Shown piece by piece: positions 45,141-55,055 of a stretch of 64,000 bases of DNA (within the stretch, counting starts at the first letter, position 1; each line of letters opens with the position of its first letter). The DNA is taken from positions 10,186,001 through 10,250,000 of the forward strand of contig OW204000.1 in NCBI GenBank assembly GCA_934047225.1. The letters are read 5' to 3'. Origin of the DNA: Ypsolopha sequella (taxonomy: Eukaryota; Arthropoda; Insecta; Lepidoptera; Ypsolophidae). A program made the translations under genes and the position numbers. The notes under the pieces were generated by a model. The model had not been told where the DNA came from. It ran no database searches and was given only the letters and a program-made list of their open reading frames with translations.

Positions 45141-45410
45141 TCAAAATTTGGGATAAGTACCAGCACTGACTGCAGCTACAGATATCGATGGTGCCGATGC
45201 GGTCAGCGGCAGTTGCTGGTTGGATACGACAACTGTTATCTTCGCCTTCTCCTGTTCCTTGAAGATCTCTCGTTTGCATTGCCTCTTCAGTGTTTGAAAC
45301 AACATGTATCCAAACACCAAAAGCACCATCACAAGAAGTCCTAATATTAATTGGTTTCCAGTTGGTGCTAAGGCAGATGCCACGTCCGCATGAGTTTCGT
45401 TATTATCCAT
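45141..45410 (-). CDS. Small single-pass membrane protein, 89 residues
   Basis: The ATG at 45410 has a fair start context (CCAGCTATGG). Residues 1-20 are polar without a signal peptide. About 21-42 form one strong membrane span (LILGLLVMVLLVFGYMLFQT). A basic stretch follows (KRQCKREIFKEQEKAK, about 43-58), predicting a cytoplasmic C-terminus, and the tail is rich in S, A, V and T. Codons are more GC-rich than the DNA around them. It ends TYPKF-TGA, closely followed by a donor-like CAG|GTGAGG. Size and layout recall small membrane proteins such as stannin/hemotin, but I see no sequence match and do not claim homology. MITEs flank it: family T starts 128 bp upstream of the ATG. Confidence 0.45.
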   Translation of the reverse strand: MDNNETHADVASALAPTGNQLILGLLVMVLLVFGYMLFQTLKRQCKREIFKEQEKAKITVVVSNQQLPLTASAPSISVAAVSAGTYPKF

Positions 45411-45537
45411 AGCTGGTTTTATTATTCACGGTATTCTACACGAAAATATTGCATAAATCGTCAGGTTGTATGTATGAGCTCGGTGTGAATGAAAACAAAA
45501 CTTTGCTACATCATATTTTAACGAACCAATATACACG

Positions 45538-45652
45538 CACAGTGGAGACCACATCAAGCTATACACTTGCAGTGCGACATTAGCTCCTACAGAGAAGAAT
45601 ATAAGATAGGTACAAAGTCCAATGTGTCTTACTTGATGCGGGCCCCACTGTA
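45538..45652. mobile_element. TA-flanked MITE family T, copy 2
   Basis: CAGTGGAGACCACATCAAG ... CTTGATGCGGGCCCCACTG-TA, the reverse orientation of 34393-34508. It lies just upstream of the 89-residue frame. Confidence 0.85.
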
Positions 45653-45840
45653 CAAGTAGGATAACTTAGCTGATACAACAGAAAAGATTTTGCTTCGAGT
45701 TGCATTATGGAATGTTTGTTGCGAAACAATCACATTACAAAATAGCAGACCAAACATATTTTTCACATACCTACATATATAATATCTCCTAGCAACAACT
45801 TTAAATGGGATATTTTATTTAGTTTAGTTTATCTTTGTTA

Positions 45841-46107
45841 TACAACGTGTAACAGAAAGGTGTAACCATATTTGAAGAGCTTATTCAGTCAATGGTATAC
45901 AACAACTCTTACTATGGAGACAAAACCGAAATCTCAAAAAAAAAATCTGCCCTTCCATAAATTTCGGCCGAGCGAAATTGCATTTTTCTATGAAACAGTA
46001 AAAATTTTTTTTCGAGTTACAGGTTTTGTTCCATAGTAAAAGTTGTTCTATACCGTTGACTGAATAAGCTCTTCAAATATGGTTACACCTTTCTGTTACA
46101 CGTTGTA
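45841..46107. mobile_element. TA-flanked MITE family S, copy 2
   Basis: TA-CAACGTGTAACAGAAAGGTG ... complement-TA, 263 bp, very similar to 43670-43932. Confidence 0.88.
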
Positions 46108-46214
46108 TAATTTTTATAAGTATTTTACTTAACAAAATATTTTTTATAAAATACCGTTTAAGGGCTTTTTTATCTTTTGTATATTGTATTTTATATAAAA
46201 TATAAATAGTAGTT

Positions 46215-46395
46215 TTAGGCGCTATATTTCGACCCCTCAGTGGGGTCGTCATCAGGCGAATAGAAAAATATTATATGACATATGTAGGTATTTGAAATTA
46301 GAAAACCAGTGACATCATAGATATCCGTGGGTGACATCAATTGACATAAATAGTTATTTGTTATGCAAGGCTGGAAAGGTAATTTTTGGCGCGAG
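46215..46395 (-). repeat. Dispersed repeat with CCTGATGACGACCCC phrase
   Basis: The minus strand reads 'cgcctgatgacgaccccac' and 'gaggggtcgaaatatag', a phrase common in lepidopteran repeats. The 96-codon frame over it is a by-product. Confidence 0.45.
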
Positions 46396-46840
46396 TACCT
46401 TGTATTGAAACCTGAGCAAGTGAAGTTCAAATATAGAATACTGAGTCTAGCGAGGGTTTCAAAGGTACGAGACGCTAAATAACTTTGCTGCCGAGCGAAA
46501 CACACAATTTTTCACCTCACTAAAGCGAGGAAAATTTTAGGTGGAAGAAAATATCTGGGGGCACGGCAGTGCCCCCGCAAAGTCTCGCAGAAAAAACGCG
46601 GAACGGCCGTACCATCCTTTTCTCGAATATATCTTACGCTTTTATGTATTTTTCGCGCGATTTTTCCGGAAGAAAACTCAACTCGGCATTATGTACCGCT
46701 TGCATTAATTCTGCAGGTGTTAAATTTATATCTTCGTCGCTGCTAGCCTCGCTCATATTTATTTTATGATATCTTTCGATTTCATTAAAAAACAAACCAA
46801 AATAAAAGGAAGGAAAGTGAATTGAATAGAGGGAAGGAAA
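46396..46840 (-). mobile_element. Repeat K, copy 2, carrying a recombinase fragment
   Basis: Contains the CACACAATTTTTCACCTCAC phrase shared with 26.4 kb, a GGGGGCAC-GGCA-GTGCCCCC hairpin (46557-46576), and the N-terminus of a tyrosine-recombinase-like gene. Layouts of this kind are very common in moths and butterflies. Confidence 0.5.
46634..46756 (-). pseudogene. Tyrosine recombinase N-terminal fragment
   Basis: From the ATG at 46756 the minus strand encodes an acidic start, a short helix-like stretch, then LSFLPEKSREKYIKA, followed by TAA (46634-46636) and in-frame DIFEK. The LPEKSREKY..A.DIF pattern matches, from memory, the start of the core-binding domain of tyrosine-recombinase (Crypton-like) proteins dispersed in insects, which cut and rejoin DNA through a tyrosine. 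Only about 45 residues remain, the catalytic domain is absent, and a TAA replaces the residue expected before DIF. It is non-functional. Recognition rests on one motif, so confidence is moderate. Confidence 0.5.
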
Positions 46841-48138
46841 TTTTAAAGTTTTTGTTTTTAATCAAAATTTCTTGCTGGCCAGTGCGTTAAAAGAAAACTT
46901 CTAAGAATCGAAAACCTAAATTCGCAAACGAAAACCCAATATGATGTGTCCAAGAACAGGTTTTCATGCGTTGTGGTCCACGGTCCACGTTCAACCCAGG
47001 TCAGAACTTCGAGAATGCAATAAAGGCTAAAAAGAAAAAATAAAGAAAACAAAAGCCTTTGTTAGCTTCCACGTATCCAGGCAAAGCCAGTGTTGGGTTG
47101 CGGCATTTAAGAACTAAATTAATTTAAATACCTGGCCAGGGTTTCTTGAAAGCTGACTCTGATTCTATTGTGTTAGCAAAATCGATTTTGGCCAGCATTT
47201 ATTATTTTCTTAGGGTTGCGCCACTTTCTTTGCATACTTATTAAATGGAAACGATTTCAAATTTTAGTGGAAAAACTAATGGTTACAAGGAATCATATTC
47301 ACTAATAATAGTATGATGTGCAACATAATGTGAGAGTGCTTGTTTACGAAACGAACGAACTTTTCTCGTCGTGGCTTCTGATTGGTTCTCTAACGGTGTT
47401 AAAATAAATTTGGCCAATCACTGCGCAGAATCGCGGTGGTATAATATCATAATAGGTCTTTACATATGCAATTGCTAAAATTTTCTTACAGATTCATGAG
47501 TTCATAATTCCTGTAATTCAATAACTATTTCCATTATTTGTTTTTGTTTGAAAGTTGACTTCAAGTTTTTATATCTACGTATGAGATTTTGTTTTTATTT
47601 TCATTGTGATTATAAAAATTAAATCTTCAAAAACAGATCGTCCTAAATGCCATCCATTTCCATGATAAGATGATATAATTTATAAAGCTGACATTTTTCA
47701 AAAATTAAATTAACGTTGCTGTTAGCTTCATATTGTCTCATTCATACACATAAGAAATTACATAATTTGGATTATTCATTCCTAAAAAAAATGCAAAAAT
47801 GTTAGTACTGAAAATTGGGTTTCCTTTAAATTTTCTACAGAAAACGGCAATTTCATATGTAAAGTTCTAATATTTTCGTTGACCTAAAGACCTAATATAA
47901 TAACATAAAAAAAAACAATGTAGGTACTAAGGAAATCGCTTTTGATGTTGTAATTACCTTAAAGGAATATTGTATAAGTAGGTACTTCTTTCAAACCACT
48001 CAAAGGATTGGTTATTGAAGCCTCACAACATCACATTACATAAGTCATCAAGTGATAAGACTGATAAGAAATAACTGCACACAAACAAACAGCTGTTGAT
48101 TATCAGGAGAGCAATAAAATATGAATGGAGATGAGATG
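46841..48138. other. No gene recognised
   Basis: AT-rich DNA. 47360-47412 (GCTTCTGATTGGTTCTCTAA..AAATTTGGCC) is the inverted partner of 38373-38420. Confidence 0.3.
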
Positions 48139-48205
48139 TGGCGCCTTGCGGGTTATCGCGGGGTCGCGAGTCTGCGCGGGCGCAGCTGCGACTGACAATG
48201 GCGGG
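48139..48205. promoter_or_regulatory. GC-rich island D
   Basis: The minus strand carries TGCGCCCGCGCA exactly (48173-48184), overlapping the E-box GCAGCTG (48182-48188). GC-rich patch of about 65 bp in AT-rich DNA. Confidence 0.35.
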
Positions 48206-48307
48206 AACTGGGATACTATCGCATATAACTTGCTAGTGGATACAGTTCAAACATTCCTTGCTCGTGTACTTGTGAGGGCAATATTGGTTGACAATAAATT
48301 GTGAAAC

Positions 48308-48355
48308 AGTGGTAGCTCAGTCGGTAGGACGCCTCAATATTGAGGCCAAGCCAAG
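48308..48355 (+). repeat. tRNA-like SINE head (A box)
   Basis: GTGGTAGCTCAGTCGGTAGG has a good A-box (48313-48324), followed by the hairpin CCTCAATATTGAGG. No B box follows, so it is a truncated SINE head rather than a tRNA gene. Confidence 0.55.
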
Positions 48356-48536
48356 CCAAGAATGTTTTTTTCGAAATGAGTACAATATGTACATGGGCGT
48401 AGCCAAAAGGGGGGGCTATACGTTTTCCGGGTCAAGTGCCACTTCTGCTAGCAACTGCTAGAAGCATTTTGCGTTTGCAAAAATTTTTCAAAAACATAAT
48501 GATTATTAATTTTACTTCATGCACTTTTTGTCGTTT

Positions 48537-48815
48537 TATTAGGGTTCCGTAGCCAAAGGGTAAGGGTCGGGACCCTATTACTAAGACTCCGCTGTCCGTC
48601 CGTCTGTCACCAGGCTGTATCTGATAACCATGATAGTTAGACAGTTGAAATTTTCACAGATGATGTATTTCTGTTGCCGCTATAACAACAGATACTAAAA
48701 AACAGAATTTAAGAGGGCTCCCATTCAACAGAATTTATTTTTTTGCTGTTTTTATAGATAATGGTACGGAACCCTTCGTGCGCGAGTCCGACTCGCACTT
48801 GGCCGGTTTTTTTAC
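48537..48815. repeat. 'GGGTTCCGTA' repeat N, copy 1
   Basis: Starts AGGGTTCCGTAGCCAAAGGG, includes GTCCGTCCGTCTGTCACC, and ends GGAACCCTTCGTGCGCGAGT..TTGGCCGG. A well-known lepidopteran dispersed repeat. A reverse copy is at 55482-55760. Confidence 0.8.
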
Positions 48816-48838
48816 TAAAACCTGGCTACGCTCATGCT

Positions 48839-49126
48839 GTCGCACGCAGTGACGTGCCAGAACTTTTTTCCGGAAAAGCAATCAGAAGGTCAACAAGTCG
48901 ACAAGTACGACAATAAAAAAAATATGAAAAAATTTAAATAACACTTTGAAAAAAAAAAGTTCGTATGAAGATGTTCACTCTAGGAAAGGCAGTGCCTACC
49001 CTGGCGTCATACAAACTTTTTTTTTTCAAAGTGTTATTAAAAAAAAAACATATTTTTTTTATTGCCGTACTTGACCTTCTGATTGCTTTTCCGGAAAAAA
49101 GTTCTGTGCACGCCACTGGTCGCACG
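48839..49126. mobile_element. hAT MITE with perfect 8-bp target duplication
   Basis: Element 48847-49118 starts CAGTGACGTGCCAGAAC and ends GTTCTGTGCACGCCACTG. GTCGCACG flanks it exactly on both sides (48839-48846, 49119-49126). Sister of 14217-14474. Frame 48934-49125 is a by-product. Confidence 0.92.
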
Positions 49127-49149
49127 AAGCACTAACAGAGTCCGGGGAT

Positions 49150-49380
49150 GTGAATTATTTACTGCCGGGTACTGTACTCCTCGCTGACGGTGAAGGACAA
49201 CAAAGTAAAACTGCATGCTCTAAAAGCATGTACTTGTGCCCGAAATACGGCGATAAGACTCAACACCTTTCACGTTGGGACGTTCAAATCGTCGGTGAAA
49301 AGGGGGTGTTACGAGTGTTAACTATTTCTATTTGACATTCCACACGCGGAAGCACTCTTACACCCTCTTGGGAGTATTTG
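49150..49380 (+). repeat. SINE body without tRNA head
   Basis: Shares 'cgctgacggtgaagga', 'acttgtgcccgaaatacggcg' and 'aatcgtcggtgaaa' with the SINE at 54491-54800. It is cut on the right where LINE family Y copy 2 begins. Confidence 0.6.
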
Positions 49381-49650
49381 TGATCAATGATCACTGATCA
49401 TTGAACCTTGTTCCTGGTCCCTGGCCGAGTCTTCGGTTGGATTCGGGCGGTTGATTGGATTTCACCTTGTATAATATAATCTATTATTCTAATCGTATAT
49501 ATATTGCTACATAAATTAAATAAACCTTTAATTTAGTTCATGTACATTTAGTATTTTATTACATATATTTTTATAAGATTAAATTTGACTTGTAAAAAGT
49601 GTATTATAGAGGCATATACCTACTTTGCAAAATAAACTATTTGAATATTT
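49381..49650 (+). mobile_element. LINE family Y 3' end, copy 2 (5'-truncated)
   Basis: Begins inside the hairpin (right arm only: CTGGTCCCTGGCCGAGTCTT..GGTTGGATTCGG..TTGATTGGATTTCACC), then the family tail to AAATAAACTATTTGAA. The arm shows the same A-to-G bias, but with a partly different set of sites (CCGAG here, CCGGG in copies 1 and 4). Confidence 0.65.
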
Positions 49651-49683
49651 AAATTTGTATACTTGGCTTTGCTTGATATTGCC

Positions 49684-49880
49684 AAATTCATACTGGAGAC
49701 TCGGTAATTGGTCAGGCCTAAGATTCAGTGACCCTTTCTGTGAAAATCGTAAAATAGAATATTGACTCGGGTTTGTTTTTAAACAGTATAGAACAAATTT
49801 TCTTTTTTCGCATTTTGCAAAAAGTTTCTTTGAACCTTGGTCCTGACTGGCCTCTTACCGCATCTCCAGTATGAATTTGG
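49684..49880. mobile_element. MITE family Z copy
   Basis: CCAAATTCATACTGGAGACTCGGTAA ends and the complement TCTCCAGTATGAATTTGG. Unaltered A/T state of the arms. Frame 49718-49993 is a by-product. Confidence 0.75.
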
Positions 49881-50126
49881 CTATTGTATAATCCCAAGTC
49901 ACACTGTTTGTCCAACACGTGTTTGCTATTGAAGGGCAAGAGAATACAAAGAAAGTTCTTGTTTCCGATGCGGATGCAGATAAACTCTAGCATCTAGTTA
50001 GCGTCATGTATGATAAGTGGAAATATAGGTCAGATCTATCTGTCTCTAACTGATGCTTTTCTATATCTGTCTGTTTCGATGTACTTAGAATGTACTCGTG
50101 GAATAAATACTCATTAGTTTGATAAT

Positions 50127-50515
50127 AGCAGTTTATGCTACAAGGGCGAAAAGGAATAAATCTTGAGGACGATTTAAAACACGAGCGTAGCGAGTGTTTT
50201 AAACTTAACCGAGTAATTTATTGCTTTTACGCCCGTGTATCATACTACGTTTTTCAATGCATAGTGTGAGGAAATAAAACAAATATAATCTTGTGAACTT
50301 TAAATTGTGATTGGTTCAAAAGCACTGTATCCAGAGCCTATAAACAGTGGAAAAAAAGTATAACATTTATGGAACACAGCTGCAAGTTAGCCAACCATTG
50401 TAAATAAATAAAAAATAATAATAAAGCCCTAGGGCAAAGTAATCGACTTTCTGTTCGGTTTTGATGCATAAAAAGTGGGCCTTTACGAGCACTTGTATTG
50501 AAAAACATAGTATGA
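50127..50515 (+). mobile_element. Non-autonomous element M, copy 2
   Basis: Near-identical to 11769-12185. It ends in GTATTGAAAAACATAGTATGA, the inverse of the inner CATACTACGTTTTTCAATGC at about 50240. Confidence 0.65.
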
Positions 50516-50516
50516 T

Positions 50517-50540
50517 AGTCATTCATGATAATGAATGACT
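50517..50540. repeat. Perfect 24-nt hairpin
   Basis: AGTCATTCAT-GATA-ATGAATGACT, directly after element M. Confidence 0.7.
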
Positions 50541-50859
50541 TCCCTTTCATCGCTACCGCACAACATCAGCCACATGCATGATTGTTGACCATTTCCTTGG
50601 ATTGGCATTATTAGGTGATATTTATTTATACAGCTAATTGATCCTGAAGATTCGGTTAGTGCTCAGTATCAAGGTTCAATGACCTTTTTTGTGAAATTCA
50701 TAAATTATATTTTTCGTGATCCCTACAAACGCAATAAGCACAGCCACGAATCTATCACTATAGGAGGTCAACATTTTATTTTTCTAAATTAGCAAAAGTG
50801 TCATCGATCTGTGATATCAATCACTTACCAAGCCTCGGATATGAATTTGGCTGTATACA

Positions 50860-51369
50860 TTAAGACTGTACCTGAGCCTAGAGCATGACCAACTCCAGTC
50901 TATCTAGGATTCGTTTGAAGAAATTCGGACTCTGCTTGTATTGAAAAAAATATATTTGGTTTATTAATCTTTTCTCTAGGGATCTTACGTATAAACAATG
51001 TACTAAGATTTATACTTTTGTCAAAAAAAAATGTTTTGCATCCTCTTTTTTTTTGGTTTTCAAACGTTCGCTTGAAGAACGCGGTTAAGAGATCAACTTG
51101 ATTTTTTTTTTCATAAAATAGGTAATAGAAATATGAAGGTATATCACCTAAATTCAATATTTTTTTCCCTACAAAATATTTCAGTATTAGCTAAAAACAC
51201 ACCAATTTGTTGTTTCGCTGCGTGATCACTAGTATTACGCGTCTAAGAAAAAGAGGCCAAAGAGCCAACATATAATCGCCTCTATGAAAAGCAAATAAAG
51301 TCTTTGCCATTAGACTTATTGTGCTGGACGGGTAATAAAAAAAGTTGCTAGAGTATGCCATCTTCTTAA
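50860..51369. mobile_element. TTAA element X inserted in one arm
   Basis: TTAA at 50860-50863 and 51366-51369 enclose 502 bp. The uninterrupted right arm has a single TTAA at the matching place (53038-53041), so this is an internal empty-site proof of a TTAA-targeted insertion. Other X copies lie at 33240, 59395-60376 and 61600-62747. No transposase. Frame 50900-51157 is a by-product. Confidence 0.82.
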
Positions 51370-51544
51370 TGTGACCTTCACATGCAGTACAGTGTGTCTA
51401 TCGTAAGAGTGCACACCCGAAAAGGGGTGGAACTGGACTCTATTTTATCGACGAAAAAATTGGGAAATACCGTCATTCAATAAATATAATGAAGAAGTAG
51501 AACCCGGTGTGTCTGTACATTGAAGAAAAGTAACAGCGATTTTT

Positions 51545-51758
51545 GGGTTTGGGTGGTTGATAAGATTTCACCTTGTATAATTATAGATTTTACCTATCAT
51601 TTTAATCGTATATATATTGCTACATAAATTAGATAAAACTTTAATTTAGTTCATGTACATTTATTATTTTATTACATATATTTTTATAAGATTTAATTTT
51701 AACTTGTAAAAGTGTATTATGTATACCTACTTTACAAAATAAACTATTTGAATTTGAA
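51545..51758 (+). mobile_element. LINE family Y 3' end, copy 3 (5'-truncated)
   Basis: Only the end of the hairpin's right arm (TTTGGGTTTGGGTGGTTGAT) and the tail to AAATAAACTATTTGAATTTG remain. Confidence 0.65.
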
Positions 51759-51764
51759 AAGAAT

Positions 51765-52625
51765 TATTTTTTGTTTTTCTGTTTGTTTGTTCACGCACAT
51801 CTCCGAAACTACTGAACGGATTTTCATGTAGTTTTCACAGGTGGACAGAACTTAATTTGTATTAGAATTTGCTTTGTTTTGTTTTATTTTTTGCTTTGTT
51901 TTATTTAATTCGAGTGTCGAAAAAGAAGTAATCATCATTATAAGATTTTTGAATTTACTTTTCTACTGTTAGATGTTAGAAGTTACATAGCAAATAATAA
52001 TTCCTGGTGATGAAGGCCTATAGACGTCACAAATGATTGTTTAAAAGAAAAAAACATAAAAACTTTATTATGTAGCGTATAAAATTTTAGTCCATAAAAA
52101 AATCAACAGGTTTATTATAAGAACGCGTATAAATAAATATTTAATTATTTCGTTTAAATAGCATCATCTATTTTGGTAAATAAAAAGTTTTAATGCGAAA
52201 TTAGTTGCAACAATTTTACTTATAATAGAAGTGATACCTTCTTTGATCAAACGGGCTAGGTACTATAATAACTGAAAATCATAAAGCTAAGTATATTAAA
52301 TACTATTAAAGACTCTAAAAGAAAAGATCTGTATCTGTCTGTAAATTTATGATTTTCCAAAAAAAATAGCCGTGTAGAAAACTAATACAAAAATAATTTC
52401 GGAATTTTTGTCGGTATTTCATGCTACGGGTTTTGATGTAGTTACCACTGTACGATTTTTAGCAGTGAAACATGGATTACAAAGACAGAAAGAAGGGCAT
52501 TTTCGATAACTTATTATCCAATTTAAAAACTGGGATACTTTTTAATGCGGAATTCCCAAGGGATCACACTGTGGCCGCATTATCTTCTTCTATGTGAACG
52601 AAGTCGCGGTCAACAGCTGGTTATT
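51765..52625. repeat. Lepidopteran dispersed repeat
   Basis: Opens with TTGTTCACGC..CCGAAACTACTGAACGGATT and closes with GAACGAAGTCGCGGTCAACA, a familiar pair of end phrases in moth and butterfly genomes. The interior is AT-rich and non-coding. Confidence 0.55.
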
Positions 52626-53313
52626 ATATAAATTTAAATTTTTCAGAAAAGAAAAGACGTTGCATATCAAATCAAAAACAAACCATAATCAACTACTATT
52701 ACCATAAAAATAATATCCTAAAAGATTTTTTATTTAATTTGCCCTCCTTTTTTTTTAGTTATAGTCAACATTTTCAAAATAATGTCTCTGTTTCACCATA
52801 TTTTTATTCCTATTTATCATTACCTATTCCATAATCATTTTAACAAAAAAAATGCAACGGTCTTTCATAGATACAATAATTTCTATGAGCGGTTAACAAA
52901 GACGCTCAGGTGAAGCATTGTTTTTTCAAGAAATTTAAGGGAAGCTCTAATTTTTTTTTGTCGATTTATTTTTATCTAGTTTCACCCCCTTTTTGATGTG
53001 CACTCTTACGATGGACACACTGTACTGTGAAGGTCACATTAATTTATTCAGTCAAATTCATACCCGAGGCTTGGTAAGTGATTGGTATCACAGATCGATG
53101 ACACTTTTTGCAAATTTAGAAAAATAAAATGTTGACCTCCCATAGTGATAGATTCGTGGCTGTGCTTATTGCATTTGAAGGGAACGCGAAAAATATAAGT
53201 TACGAATTTTACATAAAGGGCCATTGAACCTTGATACTGAGCACTAACCGAGTCTTCAGTATGAATTGGCTGTATAGATAAATATCACCATATATGTAGG
53301 TGACTTTGATTGA

Positions 53314-53430
53314 TAGCCAAATTCATACTGAAGTGAAGATTTTGGTAAAAATATTCGTATTTTGCAAAAAGGGTAATTGAACTTTTGTACTATCCTTTTA
53401 TCGAGTCTTCAGTATGAATCTGGCTATACA
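53314..53430. mobile_element. MITE family Z, short copy
   Basis: GCCAAATTCATACTGAAG..GTCTTCAGTATGAATCTGGC around a short middle. Confidence 0.65.
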
Positions 53431-53929
53431 GGTACCTTTGGGTATATGGGTACCTTACTGTACTGGCTGTACTTATTTACGTCCTGACATTTAAAAGCTG
53501 TGGCAGCTTTCTGATTATTAATCCAGGACCGGACTGCAGTCCTGCAGGAAAATTCGAGAATAGAGATTTTTTTTTTCAGGAATATTTAGTAGGTGTCCTA
53601 GTAAGTATTTTGGTCTTGGGTGGAAATCCACCACCTGGTACATTTTCCAGCTATGACGTTATAACTGAACTGCTCATATCTATGTTAGTACTTGATAGAT
53701 TTGCATAAAAATTGAGTCAGAAAATGTGTTTTATTTTAACTGTCACCATATACAGTGCTCCCTCGTTGCCCCTGTCTTTAAAAGATTACTTTAGGATCAT
53801 TTTCTTTCTTTGTAAATGTTAGTTAAATCCCTACTTCTGCCACTAATATTTATTTACTTTTGGTTTACGTATTATATTATTTATTTTTGTTATATATTAG
53901 TGTAATATTTATCGAATTATATGTATTTG
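53431..53929. other. No gene recognised
   Basis: May be the upstream part of the LINE 3' region that follows; no coding frame identified. Confidence 0.25.
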
Positions 53930-54180
53930 TATGTACAATGTTATACTTGTGTATTTATTTTAGGTATTTGCTATCCATTTAATTATTATTATTTATTTTG
54001 TTCACCACCTTCACGTTATTTTTTCCAACGATTAATTTCCACCCAAAGGTTGTCTGGAAGAAATCGCTATAAGTGATAAGGCCGCCAATTGTTACCTTCT
54101 CTTATAAGTTTGTTCTTTTACCTTATTTTATTTATTTTGGTGTACAATAAAGAGTATTTGTCTTGTCTTGTCTTGTCTTG
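53930..54180 (+). mobile_element. CR1/Jockey-type LINE 3' end
   Basis: Contains AAGGTTGTCTGGAAGAAATC..GATAAGGCCGCC, then GTGTACAATAAAGAG with AATAAA (54147-54152) and a (TCTTG)4 tail (54161-54180). This is the usual 3' UTR of a widespread lepidopteran LINE. The coding part is absent. Confidence 0.75.
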
Positions 54181-54413
54181 TTAACATGAAGTTGCGGAAG
54201 CCGGAAACTGGCGACAGTACTGGAACAAATTGTCATAAAAAAACGAGAAACCCTAAAAAAAGGAACAGTTGTTTCTTACATTTTGGTCGATTAGGTTAAC
54301 TTTTCTGTGGAAAAGTCGATTTTTTTCCCGACTTGAGTGTTGGTTCCATAGCAAAAATTGTTCTAATGGACGAGTACTATCGCCAGTTTTCGGCTTCCGC
54401 AACTTCATCTTAA
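54181..54413. mobile_element. TTAA-flanked MITE family E
   Basis: TTAA (54181-54184), ATGAAGTTGCGGAAGCCGG..AACTGGCGA and its complement, TTAA (54410-54413). 225 bp. It starts exactly where the LINE tail ends. Frame 54269-54493 is a by-product. Confidence 0.85.
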
Positions 54414-54490
54414 CACCCAGTATAAATAATAATCAACAATTTTGTATTATTTTTATTATTTTCTATATATCTATATTCTTTTTATATATG

Positions 54491-54800
54491 TAGCTCAGGG
54501 GTAGAAAGCTTGCCTCTCAATCTTGAGATCTAGGTTCGATCCCCGGGCGGTCACGGACCAATGTGTTTTCGAGAATTTATGTGCATATGTGAACAAATTC
54601 TTACTTAGCACTTGCTGAACGGTGAAGGAACACATCGCAAGGAAACCTGCATTCCCTAAACAGCGTGTATTTGTGCCCGAAGAACGGCGATAGGGCTCAC
54701 CCGTTAGGACGTAATAATCGTCGGTGAAACGCGGGTGTACCGAGTATAGACTGTGACTTGCATTTTACAGTTCACACTCGAAATACTTCTGACGACCCCT
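54491..54800 (+). repeat. tRNA-derived SINE
   Basis: A box TAGCTCAGGGGTA (54491-54503) and B box GGTTCGATCCC (54533-54543) with tRNA-like spacing, then a body with 'cgcaaggaaacctgcat', 'tgcccgaagaacggcg' and 'aatcgtcggtgaaacg' shared with 49150-49380. Both promoter boxes look intact. The 3' end is vague. Confidence 0.75.
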
Positions 54801-54927
54801 CGGGATTTAATGTCGTGACGATATATTTATTTTATCTTTATTTCTATTCTGATGCACAATATGTATCACAGAAAGTGCAGTTCTAGTTAGGAATCTAGCG
54901 TGATTATTCAACGAGGTTCTCAATAAG

Positions 54928-55055
54928 GAGGCGGCGCCAGCGCGGCCGCGGCACAGCTGCGCGTCGCGTTATGTGACCTGTCGAGTGCGCCGGCGCATGC
55001 AGAAATGTGAAACTCTACGGGAAACCTAACCGCGAAAGTGTAGCTAGGCGGGTAA
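54928..55055. promoter_or_regulatory. GC-rich island E
   Basis: ACAGCTG E-box at 54953-54959 and TGCGCCGGCGCA at 54986-54997, running into GGCGCATGC, which resembles NRF1/Ewg-type sites. About 75 bp very GC-rich. Confidence 0.35.

Larger units (their letters stand above)
50614..53290. mobile_element. 2.7-kb inverted repeat (foldback)
   Basis: Left arm 50614-50859 plus 51370-51460, right arm 52958-53290, near 90% alike by eye in reverse complement. Each arm holds a family Z-like unit (CAATAAGCACAGCCACGAAT is exact in both) and a GTGACCTTCACA..ACAGTGTGTC block. The middle contains LINE Y copy 3 and another lepidopteran repeat. Either a foldback DNA transposon or an inverted duplication. Confidence 0.65.

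Noticed and set aside
46215..46505. 96-codon minus-strand frame
   Set aside because: It lies over dispersed repeat sequence with a known lepidopteran phrase and has no domain.
44921..54560. tRNA genes at 44921, 48308 and 54491
   Set aside because: None folds as a full tRNA with a proper anticodon arm and acceptor stem. They are SINE heads or tRNA-derived fragments.
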